Position numbers and translations under genes: made by a program. DNA of 64,000 nucleotides, from assembly GCA_026874595.1 (NCBI GenBank), contig CM049318.1, positions 55,815,250 through 55,879,249 of the forward strand, in the 5' to 3' direction. Below are positions 23,691-35,035 of this stretch, piece by piece. Position 1 is the first letter of the stretch, and each line of letters opens with the position of its first letter. The notes below the pieces were generated by a model, which did not search any database, was not told where the DNA came from, and saw only the letters and a program-made list of their open reading frames with translations. Origin of the DNA: Sipunculus nudus (Eukaryota > Annelida > Sipuncula > Golfingiida > Sipunculidae).

Positions 23691-24670
23691 GGCCACTTCT
23701 ACATTGGTTGGTGAAACCGAATAAAGCACTGTTTATAATGGCCGGTGCCATAAACGTTTATCTGATGAGCCCATGGAAGGATATGCGCAGTCAAATTTAT
23801 GACAAAAAAAAAAAAAAAAAAAAAAACTCGGTATGGTCACCAGGAATTTTGTGAGGTTATTATTCCCTACAGGAGGATATGCGCAGTCAAATTTCAATCC
23901 CATCATAGGTTCAGTATGACCGCAAGGCAGTGAACCTTAATTTCCTTTTGCAAGCATAATCTTAAAAACCATTTGAATCATTGCTCTGAAATTGTATATG
24001 CTTGTTTAATTGGGCTCCACTGAACCATGTGCCTTCTGTGGTGGCAAGGCAGCCATCTTGGAACCTGGGCATAGCTGGGTTTTAAACCAATCCCATCACG
24101 TCATCTCTGGGGTTTTTATTTTTGGCTTGCTTCATGGCTATTCTGTAGTGTTCTATGGACAGATAAACATTTCTTTCTTGCAAAGGTAAACACAGTTGTC
24201 AATCGAGTTCTTAAAATTATGTTTATCAGTTGTGAAAGTCAGACCTTTATTGTCATGCTAATAAGGTGAGCGCCAATATCCATCGTCACTTGTTTGTACA
24301 ATTCATTAAAACCAATGGGATACATTTTCAATTGTAATGCTGTTGGCAGTTCTACGCCAGTAAATAATGAACACGCCTTTACACAGCACATAGAGCACTA
24401 CAGGTATTACAGAAATACATATCAAGTCACACCCAACACTTAAATGTCCAAAAAGATATCCTTTTACCACGCTCCTACGCTTTGAACACAGCGCGTGGTC
24501 TCCCGGTTAATGTACCGAACAGTTGAGCATATAGCGTAATTGCTCCTTTCCGCGATTATATAGTTTGTGTACTTACCTACTCTGTAAACATCCCAAAGAT
24601 AAACAATTCGAGCTTGGCATTTGTGGGAAAGCACTACCTAGGGCAAAAACCAATACTTTGACGAATATGA

Positions 24671-24674
<4 letters not shown>

Positions 24675-24745
<71 letters not shown>
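24675..24745. repeat. (TA)n(GA)n compound microsatellite
   Basis: About 35 bp of TA followed by about 35 bp of interrupted GA. Confidence 0.95.
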
Positions 24746-24748
<3 letters not shown>

Positions 24749-25014
24749 GGACAGAGAGGAGGAGAGATATAATAACCTGTGTAATAAGATCATCGTTTGG
24801 ACTATCCAAAGTGGTTTTAATTCACTGGCGCTCTTATTAAACAGTCCAGTAATTTAACCAAAGTGAATGCATTTAGTTCGTTCATGAGTGGTCCTACAGA
24901 TATGTTCAAATGTATATTTGTCAGTACAAGAGGGCCAATATTATTACTGTTGGGGCTGACAAGAATTAATAGGATTATTGACGTCTCTGATAAAAACTGC
25001 CTTAAAAATAGGAG

Positions 25015-25018
<4 letters not shown>

Positions 25019-25068
<50 letters not shown>
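25019..25068. repeat. (TA)n microsatellite
   Basis: About 50 bp of TA dinucleotides. Confidence 0.97.
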
Positions 25069-25070
<2 letters not shown>

Positions 25071-25369
25071 TAAATCATATATAATGGAATAAATTCGAAT
25101 TCGGCCCTTTGAAAAATTTCCTGGGACTATAACATGTATACTCTGAAACGGGACAGGCACAGAATGTCCCCAGGCCTCCCCGGCAACATGTCGAGCATGT
25201 GTCTGTTATGTACAATTAATTTTATTCATGTATACATTTTAGATTTCGTCATATTTTCAGGAACGTACAGTTTTTATAACGGTATGGTGTCACTGACATG
25301 CAGGTGAGAGTCGTATTTGTTTGAGGGTTTTTATCCACAACCACAGAAAATATAACCCTCCATATAGGC

Positions 25370-25413
<44 letters not shown>

Positions 25414-25576
25414 TGTTACAGGTGTCTGTTTTATTGTGCACAGGAGTGTTACATGTGTCTGTTGACATTTTGATTCGTGTAGCGCAGGCACAGTTCGTTG
25501 CTAGGGAACCTGGCTTGTTGGGCGCTGGCTCGCGTGTAGGATCTGAAGCGTAGAGACACAACGTTCTTTGTTCTAG
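25414..25576 (+). repeat. 5' LTR, 3'-truncated
   Basis: Starts TGTTACAGGTGTCTG and matches 30090-30253 closely through TTCTTTGTTCTAG. It then stops abruptly and runs into mid-gag sequence, so the LTR tail and primer-binding site are deleted. Confidence 0.85.
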
Positions 25577-25584
25577 AGGGACTA

Positions 25585-26185
25585 TTGGACTATGAAATTT
25601 ATACAGAGCTTTCAGTAGAAGCCGCTGCTGACTATTACCAGGTCAAGCGGTTAATCCTTAAAGGTTTTGAGTTAGTTCCGGAGGCTTACCGCCAAAAATT
25701 CAGAAATTGGGAAAAGTGTAAAGAACAGACCTATGTAGAATTTGCTAGAACGAAACAGCAGTTGTTTGATCGCTGGTGTAGTTCTAAAAATGCAATGAAA
25801 GATTATGACAATTCGCGCCGGTTGATTTTGCTTGTAAGCGCTGCATTAACGCAGATGTTAAAACTTTTCTCGATGAGAAAAGTCCTGAAACACTTGACAT
25901 TGCTGCTCAATTAGCTTATGATTATTCATTAACACACAAAATGTCCTCATCTAGCAAATCAAACCAGTCATTCACAAACAAGAATGTAAATCAGTATGTC
26001 AAAAGAATTTTAAAGTGCAGTCACCCAGTACTAGTAGTCTAGATAGTTCAGCAAAGTCCATTGCTACCCCCAGTCCACGTCCACTGTGTCTGAATCCAAC
26101 CAAGGCCAGTCATTTTCAAAGAAAATCTGTAATTACTGCCAAAAGGAAGGTCATCTAATATCTGACTGCTGGAAACCTTCTGGTT
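25585..26185 (+). pseudogene. gag fragment with zinc knuckle
   Basis: The open part (109 codons) matches the middle of gypsy-type Gag, with an ELVPEAYRQKFRNW motif and YVEFARTKQQLFDRW. Later frames are broken, but a CCHC zinc knuckle is readable near 26129 (CNYCQKEGHLISDC). Family Gag packages the element RNA; here the N-terminal part is gone and the frame is interrupted. Confidence 0.75.
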
Positions 26186-27230
26186 TTGTTTCAAAATCTA
26201 TGCATAGCATAGTACAAAGCCAGGCTCTTTTCATGTAAATGAGGGGTACAACTCCTTTATTGACTTTAAAAAAAGAGTTTGCTGCTACGGAGGCAAACGT
26301 GCCGTCTGAATCCAAAGAAGAATCCGTAGCTTGCGGGGTAAAAACCTCATTTGATTCCTGCAAGGAATTTAATAAGGCTAGGTCCTTTCAAGTCTCCTGC
26401 GAGGAATATCCTCTAAATAAGGCTGAGTCCTTTTTTGGCTCTTGCGAGAGTATTTCAAATGAGGCCAGGTCCTCATATGACAAACAGAAGTTTGTTTCTG
26501 CTGAGGAAAATTGCTCTGTTGACTCTCATGAGGAGTTTGATTGTAAAAAGGATACAGACTCTGAAAAAATGACTCTGAAAAAGAGTTTACAACTGACACT
26601 GTCAGTTTCAGTTCTTTGTTTGAGGAAACTGAGATAGTAGATTCCTCTCCTGACTCCGAAATGGAGTTATTTGAGCCATTTATACATGATTGTTTTGTGT
26701 CACTTTCAAGTGATGTTTCAGATTCTACCCCTATTAAAATTATGAAGGACCTGGTTCAGGCAAAACATGTTAGCAAACACTTTGCCATTTTCTAATAGGT
26801 CTTTTACTGGTGCACTTGTGTTGTTAATGGTGTGTTTTCAGACAAGCACACTTCAGTTCCGCTTCACAGTATACATTTAAAGTCAAATTAAATTTCTGGG
26901 AATATTACTGTGGGCATAAGAACTACTTTACCTTTTAAGGGAATTCAGTTGCTGCTAGGCAATGATGTTGCAGGTGACAAAGTACAGCTTGTACCAATAG
27001 TGACAGAAAAGCCGTCACTTGATCAGGACACTGATCCTGAAAGTCAGGAAATTCCTGGTTTGTATCCTCCATGTGCTGTAACTAGATTTATGCCCAAGAA
27101 AAACACATGAGGATAATGGTCCAGATAATAACACTCTGGGAGTCACTAGTGACTCGTCTAACGATTCGCCCGTACAGGATGCATTATTTTCAAGGTCAGA
27201 ACTTATCGCAGAACAGCATAAGGACCCTGA
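26186..27230 (+). pseudogene. gag-pol spacer and protease remnant
   Basis: 26239-26637 is an open acidic, Cys/Ser-rich repetitive stretch (SC-E-F-A-S-like motif recurring) of unknown role. 26785-27110 matches the C-terminal part of the element's aspartic protease, with LPFSNRSFTGAL, then LPFKGIQLLLGNDVAG. The Asp-Thr-Gly active site expected upstream is not readable, so the protease is inactive. Confidence 0.55.
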
Positions 27231-28450
27231 TATTTCATGTTTGTTTCCCAGGGCAGTTTCTAAGGATGAACTGTCAAAGAACCCAGTTTGTTTCTATGTT
27301 AAAAATGGAGTGCTTATGCGTAAATGGCGACCACCTGATGTATGCGCTGATGATAAGTGGGCCATCAAACATCAAATAGTAGTCCCCAAAAGCTACCGCA
27401 ATGAAATTTTAAGCATGGCACATGAGGCTCCTTTGTCTGGCCATTTAGGTATAAATAAAACTTATCAGAAAGTTAGTAGACACTTTTATTGGCCGAACCT
27501 CATCACAGATGTTGTACAATATTGTAAATCAGGCCATACATGCCAGATGGTAGGCAAGCCCAATCAGAATCCTCCTAAAGCCCCACTTAGGCCTATACGT
27601 GCTTTCCACCAACCATTAAGTAGGTTTATTGTTGATTGTGTTGGACCACTGCCCAAAACAAAATCTGGTCATGAATACTTGCTGACAATTATGTGCGCAT
27701 CTACCAGGTTCCCTGAGGCAAAACCATCGCGCAAAATTATTGCCAAAGGTGTTGTCAAGGCTCTGACTAAGTTTTTTACAATTTTTGGATTACCAAAATC
27801 CGTCCAGTTTGACCAAGGGTATAATTTTATGTCTGGCTTATTCCAGCAAGTTATGCTTGAGCTTGGTATAAAACAGTACAGCTCTTCGCCATACCATCCT
27901 GAAAGTCAGGGCGCCCTCGAGCGTTTTCACCAGACATTAAAAAAAAACACAATTAGGACTTATTGTTATGACACACAGAAAGACTGGGATGCAGGAATCC
28001 ACCTATTGCTGTTTGCTGTCAGAGAATCATTTCAAGAGTTTCAGTCCCTTTGAACTAGTTTTCGAACATTCAGTTCGAGGTCCATTAAAACTGCTTAAAG
28101 GAAAACTCTTATGTGAAAATCCTGATTCTCTTAGTTTATTTCAGTATATATCAGCCTTTCGCACTAAATACACAATGCTTGTGAGATTGCAAAGTCTATT
28201 CTAAAATCTGCACAAAATAAAATGAAAAGAAAGTATGGCAAGCACACTGTTAGTAGGACGTTTGAGCCTGGTGAAAAGGTCCTTGCCTTACTACCCATCC
28301 CTGGCAGACCTCTGCAAGCTAGGTATTTTGGCCCTTACATTGTTGACAAGAAAGTCAGTGATTTAAATCACATACTGTTAACACCAGATAGGCGTAAGAA
28401 AAAAAAACTGTGCCATGTTAACATGTTGAAACCATATTATGACAGAAATA
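27230..28450 (+). pseudogene. Integrase and GPY/F-type module, frameshifted
   Basis: 27241-28053 encodes the HHCC zinc region (PLSGHLG...HFYWPNL...CKSGHTC, where the usual second Cys reads Gly) and the catalytic core: Asp in IVDCVGPLP, Asp in VQFDQGYNFM, Glu in SPYHPESQGALERF. The DDE set is intact. At about 28045 the frame shifts: FSPFELVF continues in another frame (to a stop at 28204). The C-terminal chromatin-facing module (RYFGPYIV) is at 28222-28593. Confidence 0.85.
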
Positions 28451-28689
28451 GCACATCAGAGAATGTACATAATGTGACTGTTGTTAATTGTGTAAAAAAT
28501 GACCCTGGCCCAGTTAAAGTAGATACTGATTGTAAGTGTGATTTAGACATTCAGTGTGGAACAGTACCACCTAAAAAAATCAGACGTGCTTAACAACATT
28601 GATGCCAAACTGTCACACCTTACCGCAAACAACAACAAGACCTCAAGAACCTGCTGCAGAATTATGAACATTTGTTTAGTGCCATTCCA

Positions 28690-29955
28690 AAGTGAACTAA
28701 CATATTGTGCCATGACGTCGATGTTGGCGAGGCAAGCGCAGTCAAGCAGCATCCTTATAGACTGAATCCAGAAAAACAAAAGTATCTGCAAGATGAGGTT
28801 CAATATTTGCTGGACAATGATTTTATTGAAACTAGTAACAGTAACTGGAGTTCACCATGTATTCTTGTGCCAAAACCTGATGAAAGTTACGGTATGTGCA
28901 CAGATTATCGAAAACTGAACTCTGTAATCAAGACCGACACATTCCCGATTCAGAGGATCGCTGATTGTATTGATAGAGCCGGTCGCCCCAGATATGTCTC
29001 CAAGTTTGACTTGCTAAAAGGATTCTGGCAAGTTCCTCTGACAGAACGAGCAAAAGAAGTGTCCGCATTTGTGACGCCGCAAGGACTGTACCATGAAGAT
29101 CTCGCCAGCCACGTTCCTCATCCATATGGTTGGCAAGGACATTCAGGGCTGCGACGCATATATTGATGATCTTATCGTGTACAGCGACACCTGGGAGAAA
29201 TATTTGCAAATTCTTCGCGACCTTTTCGAAAGACTCAGCGTAGCACGTCTGACCATCAACTTAGTGAAATCTGAGTTTTTTTTCATGCACAAGTAACATT
29301 TTTGAGTCATATTGTAGGATAGGGTCAAGTTAAACCCGTTGATGCTAAAATAAGTGCTATCACTGCATTTTCTTGACCAGAAAACAAAAAGCAAATAATG
29401 CGTTTTCTTGGTATGGTTGGATACTACAGAAAGTTCTGTCCAAATTTTTCTACCGTGGCTGAACCTTTAACTAATTTGTTAAAGAAAAAACAAAATTTTG
29501 TATGGAACGTTCAGTGTGAAAATGCATTTCAGAATTTGAAGGCAATTCTAAAAAACTCACCAGTTTTAGCAGCTTCGGACTTTTCTGTACCCTTTCAGTC
29601 AGCTGTGGATGCTGCTGCTGATGCTGTGTTGTTACAGGAAGGCAATGATGGCATAGATCATCCAATTTGTTATTTTTTAGGAAAGTTTAATGCAAACCAG
29701 ATAAACTACTCCACTATTGAAAAAGAATGTTTGGCTTTAATTTTAGCATCGCAAGATTTTGAAGTTTATGTTACTTCATCAGTCAAGCCTATCATTGTCT
29801 TCAGTGATCACAATACCCTCACGCTCATGAACAAGTAAAAGTGAAAAAATCAAAGATTGTTGAGATGGAGTTAGTTTTAACAGGATCACCATCTTGAAAT
29901 TAGACACATTAAAGGGAAAGACAATGGACTTGCTGATTGCTTATCGAGATGTTTA
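28690..29955 (+). pseudogene. Reverse transcriptase and RNase H, broken
   Basis: 28705-29090 holds the N-terminal part: SPCILVPKPD, CTDYRKLN and the catalytic-Asp motif SKFDLLKGFWQVPL. After TPQGLY about 25 bp are missing, including the usual MPFG block, and the frame changes. The catalytic YIDD box is intact at about 29159. A further frame change near 29290-29400 precedes the C-terminal part (FLGMVGYYRKF) and RNase H, with Asp in SAVDAAADA, Glu in TIEKECLAL and Asp in FSDHNTLT. The end motif GKDNGLADCLSR is at about 29915. Confidence 0.85.
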
Positions 29956-30071
29956 TGAAATGTTGTAAATGAGATGTTTATGTAATGTTGTAAATAAGAT
30001 GTTTTTGAAGTATTGTAAAAATTTAGTGATTGTGATCGCAAACAGAAAGTTTTTACAGAAAACTTCCTTTT

Positions 30072-30600
30072 TTCTTACAGGAGGGGGAGTGTTACAGGTG
30101 TCAGTTTTATTGTACGAAGGATTGTTACATGTGTCTGTTGACATTCTGATTCGTGTAGCGCAGGCATAGTTTGTTGCCATGGGAAACTCGCTTGATGGGC
30201 GCTGGCTCGCGTGTGGGGTCTGAAGCGTAATGACACAGCGTTCTTTGTTCTAGATGTTGTGGGTCTGATCGCATGTGTATTGTTCTTTGGGAATTTTCCA
30301 TTTCTAGAATTTTCGGATGAGAAGCTATAAATTAGGGGCCGTGTGGACAAACGGAGCAGCAAATTAAGTGTGATTTGTCGCCATGCATGATAAAGGCCTA
30401 TATATGCTGGGGCGGTCACAAGCAGACTGCATTTGTGCCTGACTGAACTCCACAAGTAGATTTACCCGCGGGCGTTTCCGCGTGCGTAGAAAAGGGACAC
30501 ATGATTTGCACTTGTACGATTTTTTTTCCAGCGCGCGAAAACTCGATTGGTGATCTCGACATTCTCGGTAATGTGATAGGCATCGATGTACTGGGCACAC
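30072..30600 (+). repeat. Polypurine tract and 3' LTR
   Basis: AGGAGGGGGAG at 30079-30089 is a polypurine tract directly before TGTTACAGGTGTC (30090). The first 164 bp match the 5' LTR. The rest, absent on the 5' side, should be the remaining LTR. The TATAAATTAGGGG at about 30325 could be its promoter. The right border is inferred, not seen. Confidence 0.65.
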
Positions 30601-30602
30601 AT

Positions 30603-31450
30603 GTTGTTATTAAACATAGTATGGATCTTTGTCGTGCGTTTGCTGACGTAAGATTGGCTTCACACCTGGATCAGTGTTTGACCCTTACACAAGTTAACCA
30701 TTTAACATTCAATGAAACTCAACCGACACTCAACAAAACTCTTTGACTACCGTATTTTCTTGATCAGACGCCCGGGCGGGCTTTAACCCGGCGTCTGTTC
30801 AAGGCGTTTATTAAAAATACATTATCAGGCCCAGCAGCAAAAGTAAAAACCAACACACAACAATTACCCGGTCACTAGTACTTGGGGAAGCAACTGAGAA
30901 CATCGCCAGTAAATGGTTGATTTTTCTCGGACGCGTGGTTTTGGTGACATTGAGGACGCACTACAAAACAAGGGGCGCGATTTGGCGTGACACTGACAGC
31001 GGTGATAGCACGTCTTAGTGCAGCTTTATTACCTTGACTTTGGTTTTTGCGTTACGTGTGCTCAGATCTGTGATCGGCTGTAATCATTGTGGACGAATCG
31101 GGAATATTTATTGCCCGGTTTTGAGAAAATAAGCGAAAATATAGAGGCATTATACATTTTAAACACAAACAATTAGATATTCATACAACATTCTCCTCCG
31201 GTTATTATGGCCCTTACATGTATACATTATAGTTACAGGAAAAGACATGGTAGTAAACATGGAAACTTCTCTGGTTCCCAACGTCTGAACAAGACCCTGC
31301 GTCAATTAAAGCTGGCGTTTATTTTTCACAGACATTGTTTTGACCCTGGCTACTAAATAAGGCATGCAACCATTTAAGGCCCGGCGTCTGATCAAGGAAA
31401 TACGGTATATACAACGGGGGTTAAGTTGACAAAGTATCCTTTTTAAATAT
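30603..31450 (+). repeat. Dispersed repeat R1, copy 1, split by a MITE
   Basis: 30603-30747 and 31408-31450 match the uninterrupted copies at 31756-32010 and 34791-35035. The shared core is TTTGCTGACGTAAGATT(A/G)GCTTCAC, then a CACCTGG...TGACCC block and TTGACAAA(A/G)TATCC on the right. The two halves are separated by the 656-bp element at 30750-31405. Confidence 0.75.
30750..31405. mobile_element. TA-flanked MITE, 656 bp
   Basis: Terminal inverted repeats begin CCGTATTTTCTTGATCAGAC on the left and CCGTATTTCCTTGATCAGAC on the right strand, extending into CGCCGGGC. TA dinucleotides flank both ends (30748-30749 and 31406-31407), as for Tc1/mariner-type insertions. No transposase frame. The uninterrupted R1 copies serve as empty sites. 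Confidence 0.8.
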
Positions 31451-31505
31451 AATATAATTACATATAATTATATCAGAAACTGCACCTTTTTTTAACAGGT
31501 TTCAT

Positions 31506-31529
31506 TCACACACACACACACACACACAT
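31506..31529. repeat. (CA)n microsatellite
   Basis: About 24 bp of CA dinucleotides. Confidence 0.95.
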
Positions 31530-31755
31530 ACCACCAATGGTCATATTAGACAGGTGGTCTTTCAAAAGTTATATTTAATATATATTACCAAATTGGATAT
31601 ATTAACTAAAATAACATTTATTAAGGAAAAACTTTAAACGGGGCCTAATCACCTTTAGAGCATGTTGAATTAATACGGAAAATAGCTTCTTCCCTTTGAA
31701 ATAAATTGGTTTATGCCAAAATATTGCACTTAAACAGTTGGCCTACTCCTGGCAC

Positions 31756-32010
31756 GTGTTGTTATAAATATGGTATTGACAAAGATCCTTGCCATTAGTT
31801 TTGCTGACGTAAGATTAGCTTCACTTATCAATAATTATCAATAACACACCTGGTTAACTGTCTGACCCAGATAAAAGTCAATTAACATTCAAAGACAGTC
31901 ATTGAACCGACTATCAACAAGCTCTTGGAGTATTACATCTTGTCAACGGGGAGTTATTTTTACAAAATAGCCTTTGATGGTTGTTTCAACTTAGATGTTG
32001 CACCTTTTGG
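31756..32010 (+). repeat. Dispersed repeat R1, copy 2
   Basis: Shares TTTTGCTGACGTAAGATTAG, CACCTGGTTAACTGTCTGACC and GCCTTTGATGGTTGTTTCA with the copy at 34791-35035. Confidence 0.8.
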
Positions 32011-32295
32011 TTTTACCAGCAGGGACAGCAACGGTGCTTTTTAGATCATTAATATTACATTAAAACTGTTACATTACTCCCCATCGCGGAATTCATGTTT
32101 AACTCATGAAGCTCACAATTTTATACACACAACACACACACACATGTACAATTCATGGTTATTGGTATAACCGTGATAGTCAAAGTCGAAATGTTGGTAA
32201 AGAGCAAGAATGACGCCTTGTCGAAAGATGAAATTATTACCATAATTATGACATAATAAAATCTATCTAAAAGGTGTCATTCGAATAAATATAAT

Positions 32296-32357
<62 letters not shown>

Positions 32358-33339
32358 CAGGTGGTCTTACTGAACTACGCTCTCGTTGGTTTGATAACAC
32401 CGTTTCTTGTTGATTCTTGACTTTATGAACGGCTGTTATATGGTCTATAGAGCCCGTGTTGCATGTTAAAAATTTGGGCTGAATGCACAATGCGCTCTCA
32501 GTTGTTTGATTACAGTTCCTTGCTCCGTGCGCACCCTGGTGTTCCTACCCAAAGAACCATGCCATAGAAAGTAGCGGTTACACGAATGGATGTCTGAGAC
32601 GAATGCCGGGTACAAGTACTAAATGTGGAGCGTTGCTCACAATGTCTAAATCCATCTCCGTGGTGTCAGGCTAGGTGCGGTATTGCGTAAAAGATGGCCG
32701 TCTTCTAGTCACCGTTGCGGAACACGATCGTCTTCATGCGGTCAGAAATTCAACAAACTTGCAGGTGAATTACCAATATGCCGAGTTAAAATGGAATTTT
32801 TTTCGCAGATGCTACCGGTAGGTGTTGTTAGAAAGTGCATAAAAACTCTTGTAGGTCCAGGGGCGGCGTATAATATTTGCATCCTCATAGAGCCTTCTAG
32901 TACTGCCCTCCAAACAAGATGTAAAGGCACCTTGAATTTGGTTGGAGACTATTGCAAGAGGGCAGACCTGGCGCTAGGAGGTTAATACAACTTTCCTGAC
33001 GGTACTGCTGAAGTCACACATAAAATCACAGGTTACTGACAGTTTTTATCCAGTACATAAGGCATAGATTCGTCAATCGAGGAGTCGCAATGAGTGTCAG
33101 AACCTTTTGCTCCGCAAGTCTCAGTACCGAAGGACCCTTTTAAAAGAAAGCCAGTACTTTATAAACAATCACCTCGCCCGTTTCAAAATTGTCTGACAGG
33201 CCAACTACTGCATAAATGGAATATGTCACTTGCACGGGTATTGGTCTGTTTGATACTAATGCCATATCGGCCCTCTGACATCACGATCAGATTACTGGCC
33301 TGCCTGAATCCCTTTACATCTAGGTCTGAGGAACGCATT
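32011..33339. other. No gene seen
   Basis: Contains the TA microsatellite at 32300-32355. A 100-codon frame at 32683-32985 is open but has no recognised motif, and no convincing splice pair was found. Confidence 0.45.
32300..32355. repeat. (TA)n microsatellite
   Basis: About 56 bp of TA dinucleotides. Confidence 0.97.
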
Positions 33340-33780
33340 TATAAGGCCACATAAGGATGCAGATATATATATTCGTCATTTCTGACAACGCCTCATTGCC
33401 TATAGATACACTGTCATTTGGCATAAACCAGACTTATCGTTTGCATTTTAGTGTACTTTTAACAACACCAAACATGAACGAGAAAAGTTTTGTTCAACTA
33501 AGCAAATTGGTGAATCCCTCCTCATGTTTGTTTAATTTCTGACCGCATGAATACAAACATGGCTCGCATGGGTAACTGGGTGCAGCCAACCTGTATGCAT
33601 TACAGTAAATGACACACTACCATACAGAGGGTGTTATTTTTTGGTTGCGAGTTCACATTTATGCATCCATCGTAGCTGTTTACAACTATATGAATGCAAC
33701 ATGATGGAAGACCACTGCGATGCATTCCTCGATACTGCTTATATCACGACTCGAGTAGGCTTACCAGCCAAATCATCATT
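33340..33780 (+). repeat. Duplicated 0.45-kb segment, copy 1
   Basis: Collinear with 54092-54560 in the same orientation. Shared blocks include CAACACCAAACATGAACGAG (versus AATACCAAACATGAGCGAG), ACATGGCTCGCA and GACCACTGCGATGCATTCCT. Divergence is substantial, with several indels. No coding potential. Confidence 0.85.
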
Positions 33781-34790
33781 GCAGCTGGTAGAGATATTAT
33801 AGAGAAACTTTAGCATAACAGTGTGGAGACGTCCTTCCAACAGACTGATATGGACACATTCTTTTCTGCTTGACAGTCCAAGAAATGAACTGTGGAAATA
33901 AGCTGCACTTAGACCTATTCACTAAAGGAAAATGTTTAACAGTATGTCAGATCAATGTTATAATACCCTTTAGGCCAGTCTTCTCAGGAATCCGTTTCGC
34001 ACAACTGGAAAATTCAGATTCATAACAATAAAGACACAATTTTGAAAATAGGATTCACTTTGGATCTCCAAGGATTTTTTAGTTGTTGATACTTTTGTCG
34101 GAAACTAGGTTTTCGATTGCAACTGTTGAATGATTAGAGGGAAACACGCGGCTGACTTCTTAGGCTATGAGAATACTTCACTGCGGATAATAACTTACGA
34201 AAAGATCAATGGAGAAGTATTACTTCTGGTAGTACATGATACCATTTCATCATGAAAGACTTGCTGTTCAAACTTGAACAAACATACTGCATGAAGGCAT
34301 TTTATGAGTATATTTAGCACGACATTCCAAGTTCCTTCTCGTTCGTGAAAGATCTGGAAACAGACTCGGAGGCTAGGTTCGTTCACGAGTGCAAGGGAGG
34401 TTAATATTCCTCCATTATCCCATCAAATGGTTAGAAAGGGCACTCATTCAATCAGATTTTTTTAATACAGATGAAGGTCCAAATAAACGGTGCAGGTTGA
34501 TTATAGGTTGGAAATATCGGACCACAGACCATTTGTGTGTGTGTGTGAAGGGGGAAGTGACTAACCCCTTTGGTCCATCCCAAAACATAAGGGGTAAAAA
34601 TATGCACTATCTAAAAACAATCCTAGATTTCAGCAGATTTGTTCTTGCAGATTAAGACCCTTTAAGACACTTCCTAGGGCAAAAACATATATACTCCATA
34701 AAGGTAAAGGCTCAAAATGTTGGCCTTTGGCCATTATTCTGTGAAATGTGATAGGGCAATAGATAAACATTGATGCCCTGCAAGGGCATA
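33781..34790. other. No gene seen
   Basis: No open frame with recognisable content. Short GT run near 34534. Confidence 0.5.
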
Positions 34791-35035
34791 TCTGTTGTTA
34801 TATAAACATCATAATGATGAAGACCTTTGCCATTGGTTTTGCTGACGTAAGATTAGCTTCACGTATCAATAATTACAAATATACACCTGGTTCGGTTTGA
34901 CCCTGATAACGATCATTTAAAGTTCAATGACAGTAACTGAACCCACTTTCAAAATGGACTTTATTTTTTCATCTGTTATATTGACAAAATATCCTTTGAT
35001 GGTTGTTTCAGCTTGGATACGAGCTTCGTGATGAC
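34791..35035 (+). repeat. Dispersed repeat R1, copy 3
   Basis: Uninterrupted copy. Shows the sequence that flanks the MITE in copy 1 joined as one stretch (TTCAAAATGGACTTT through TTGACAAAATATCCTTTGA). Confidence 0.8.

Larger units (their letters stand above)
23700..25413. other. No gene seen; microsatellite-rich
   Basis: GGATATGCGCAGTCAAATTT occurs at 23778 and 23876, about 98 bp apart, flanking an A23 run (23804-23826). A (TA)n(GA)n block lies at 24675-24745, a (TA)n block at 25019-25068 and a (TC)n(TA)n block at 25369-25413, which directly touches the retrotransposon LTR. Confidence 0.6.
25414..30600 (+). mobile_element. Ty3/gypsy-type LTR retrotransposon, Gmr1-like order, defective
   Basis: Related LTR ends (25414-25576 and 30090-30253) bracket gag, protease remnant, integrase, GPY/F-type module, reverse transcriptase and RNase H, in that order. 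Integrase upstream of reverse transcriptase is the arrangement known for the Gmr1 group of Ty3/gypsy elements and is unusual for gypsy. The copy is dead: the 5' LTR tail, primer site and start of gag are missing, gag and pol carry stops and frameshifts, and the reverse transcriptase has a short deletion before its YIDD motif. The 3' limit is not fixed; the LTR probably ends just before 30603, where a different repeat begins. Confidence 0.82.
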
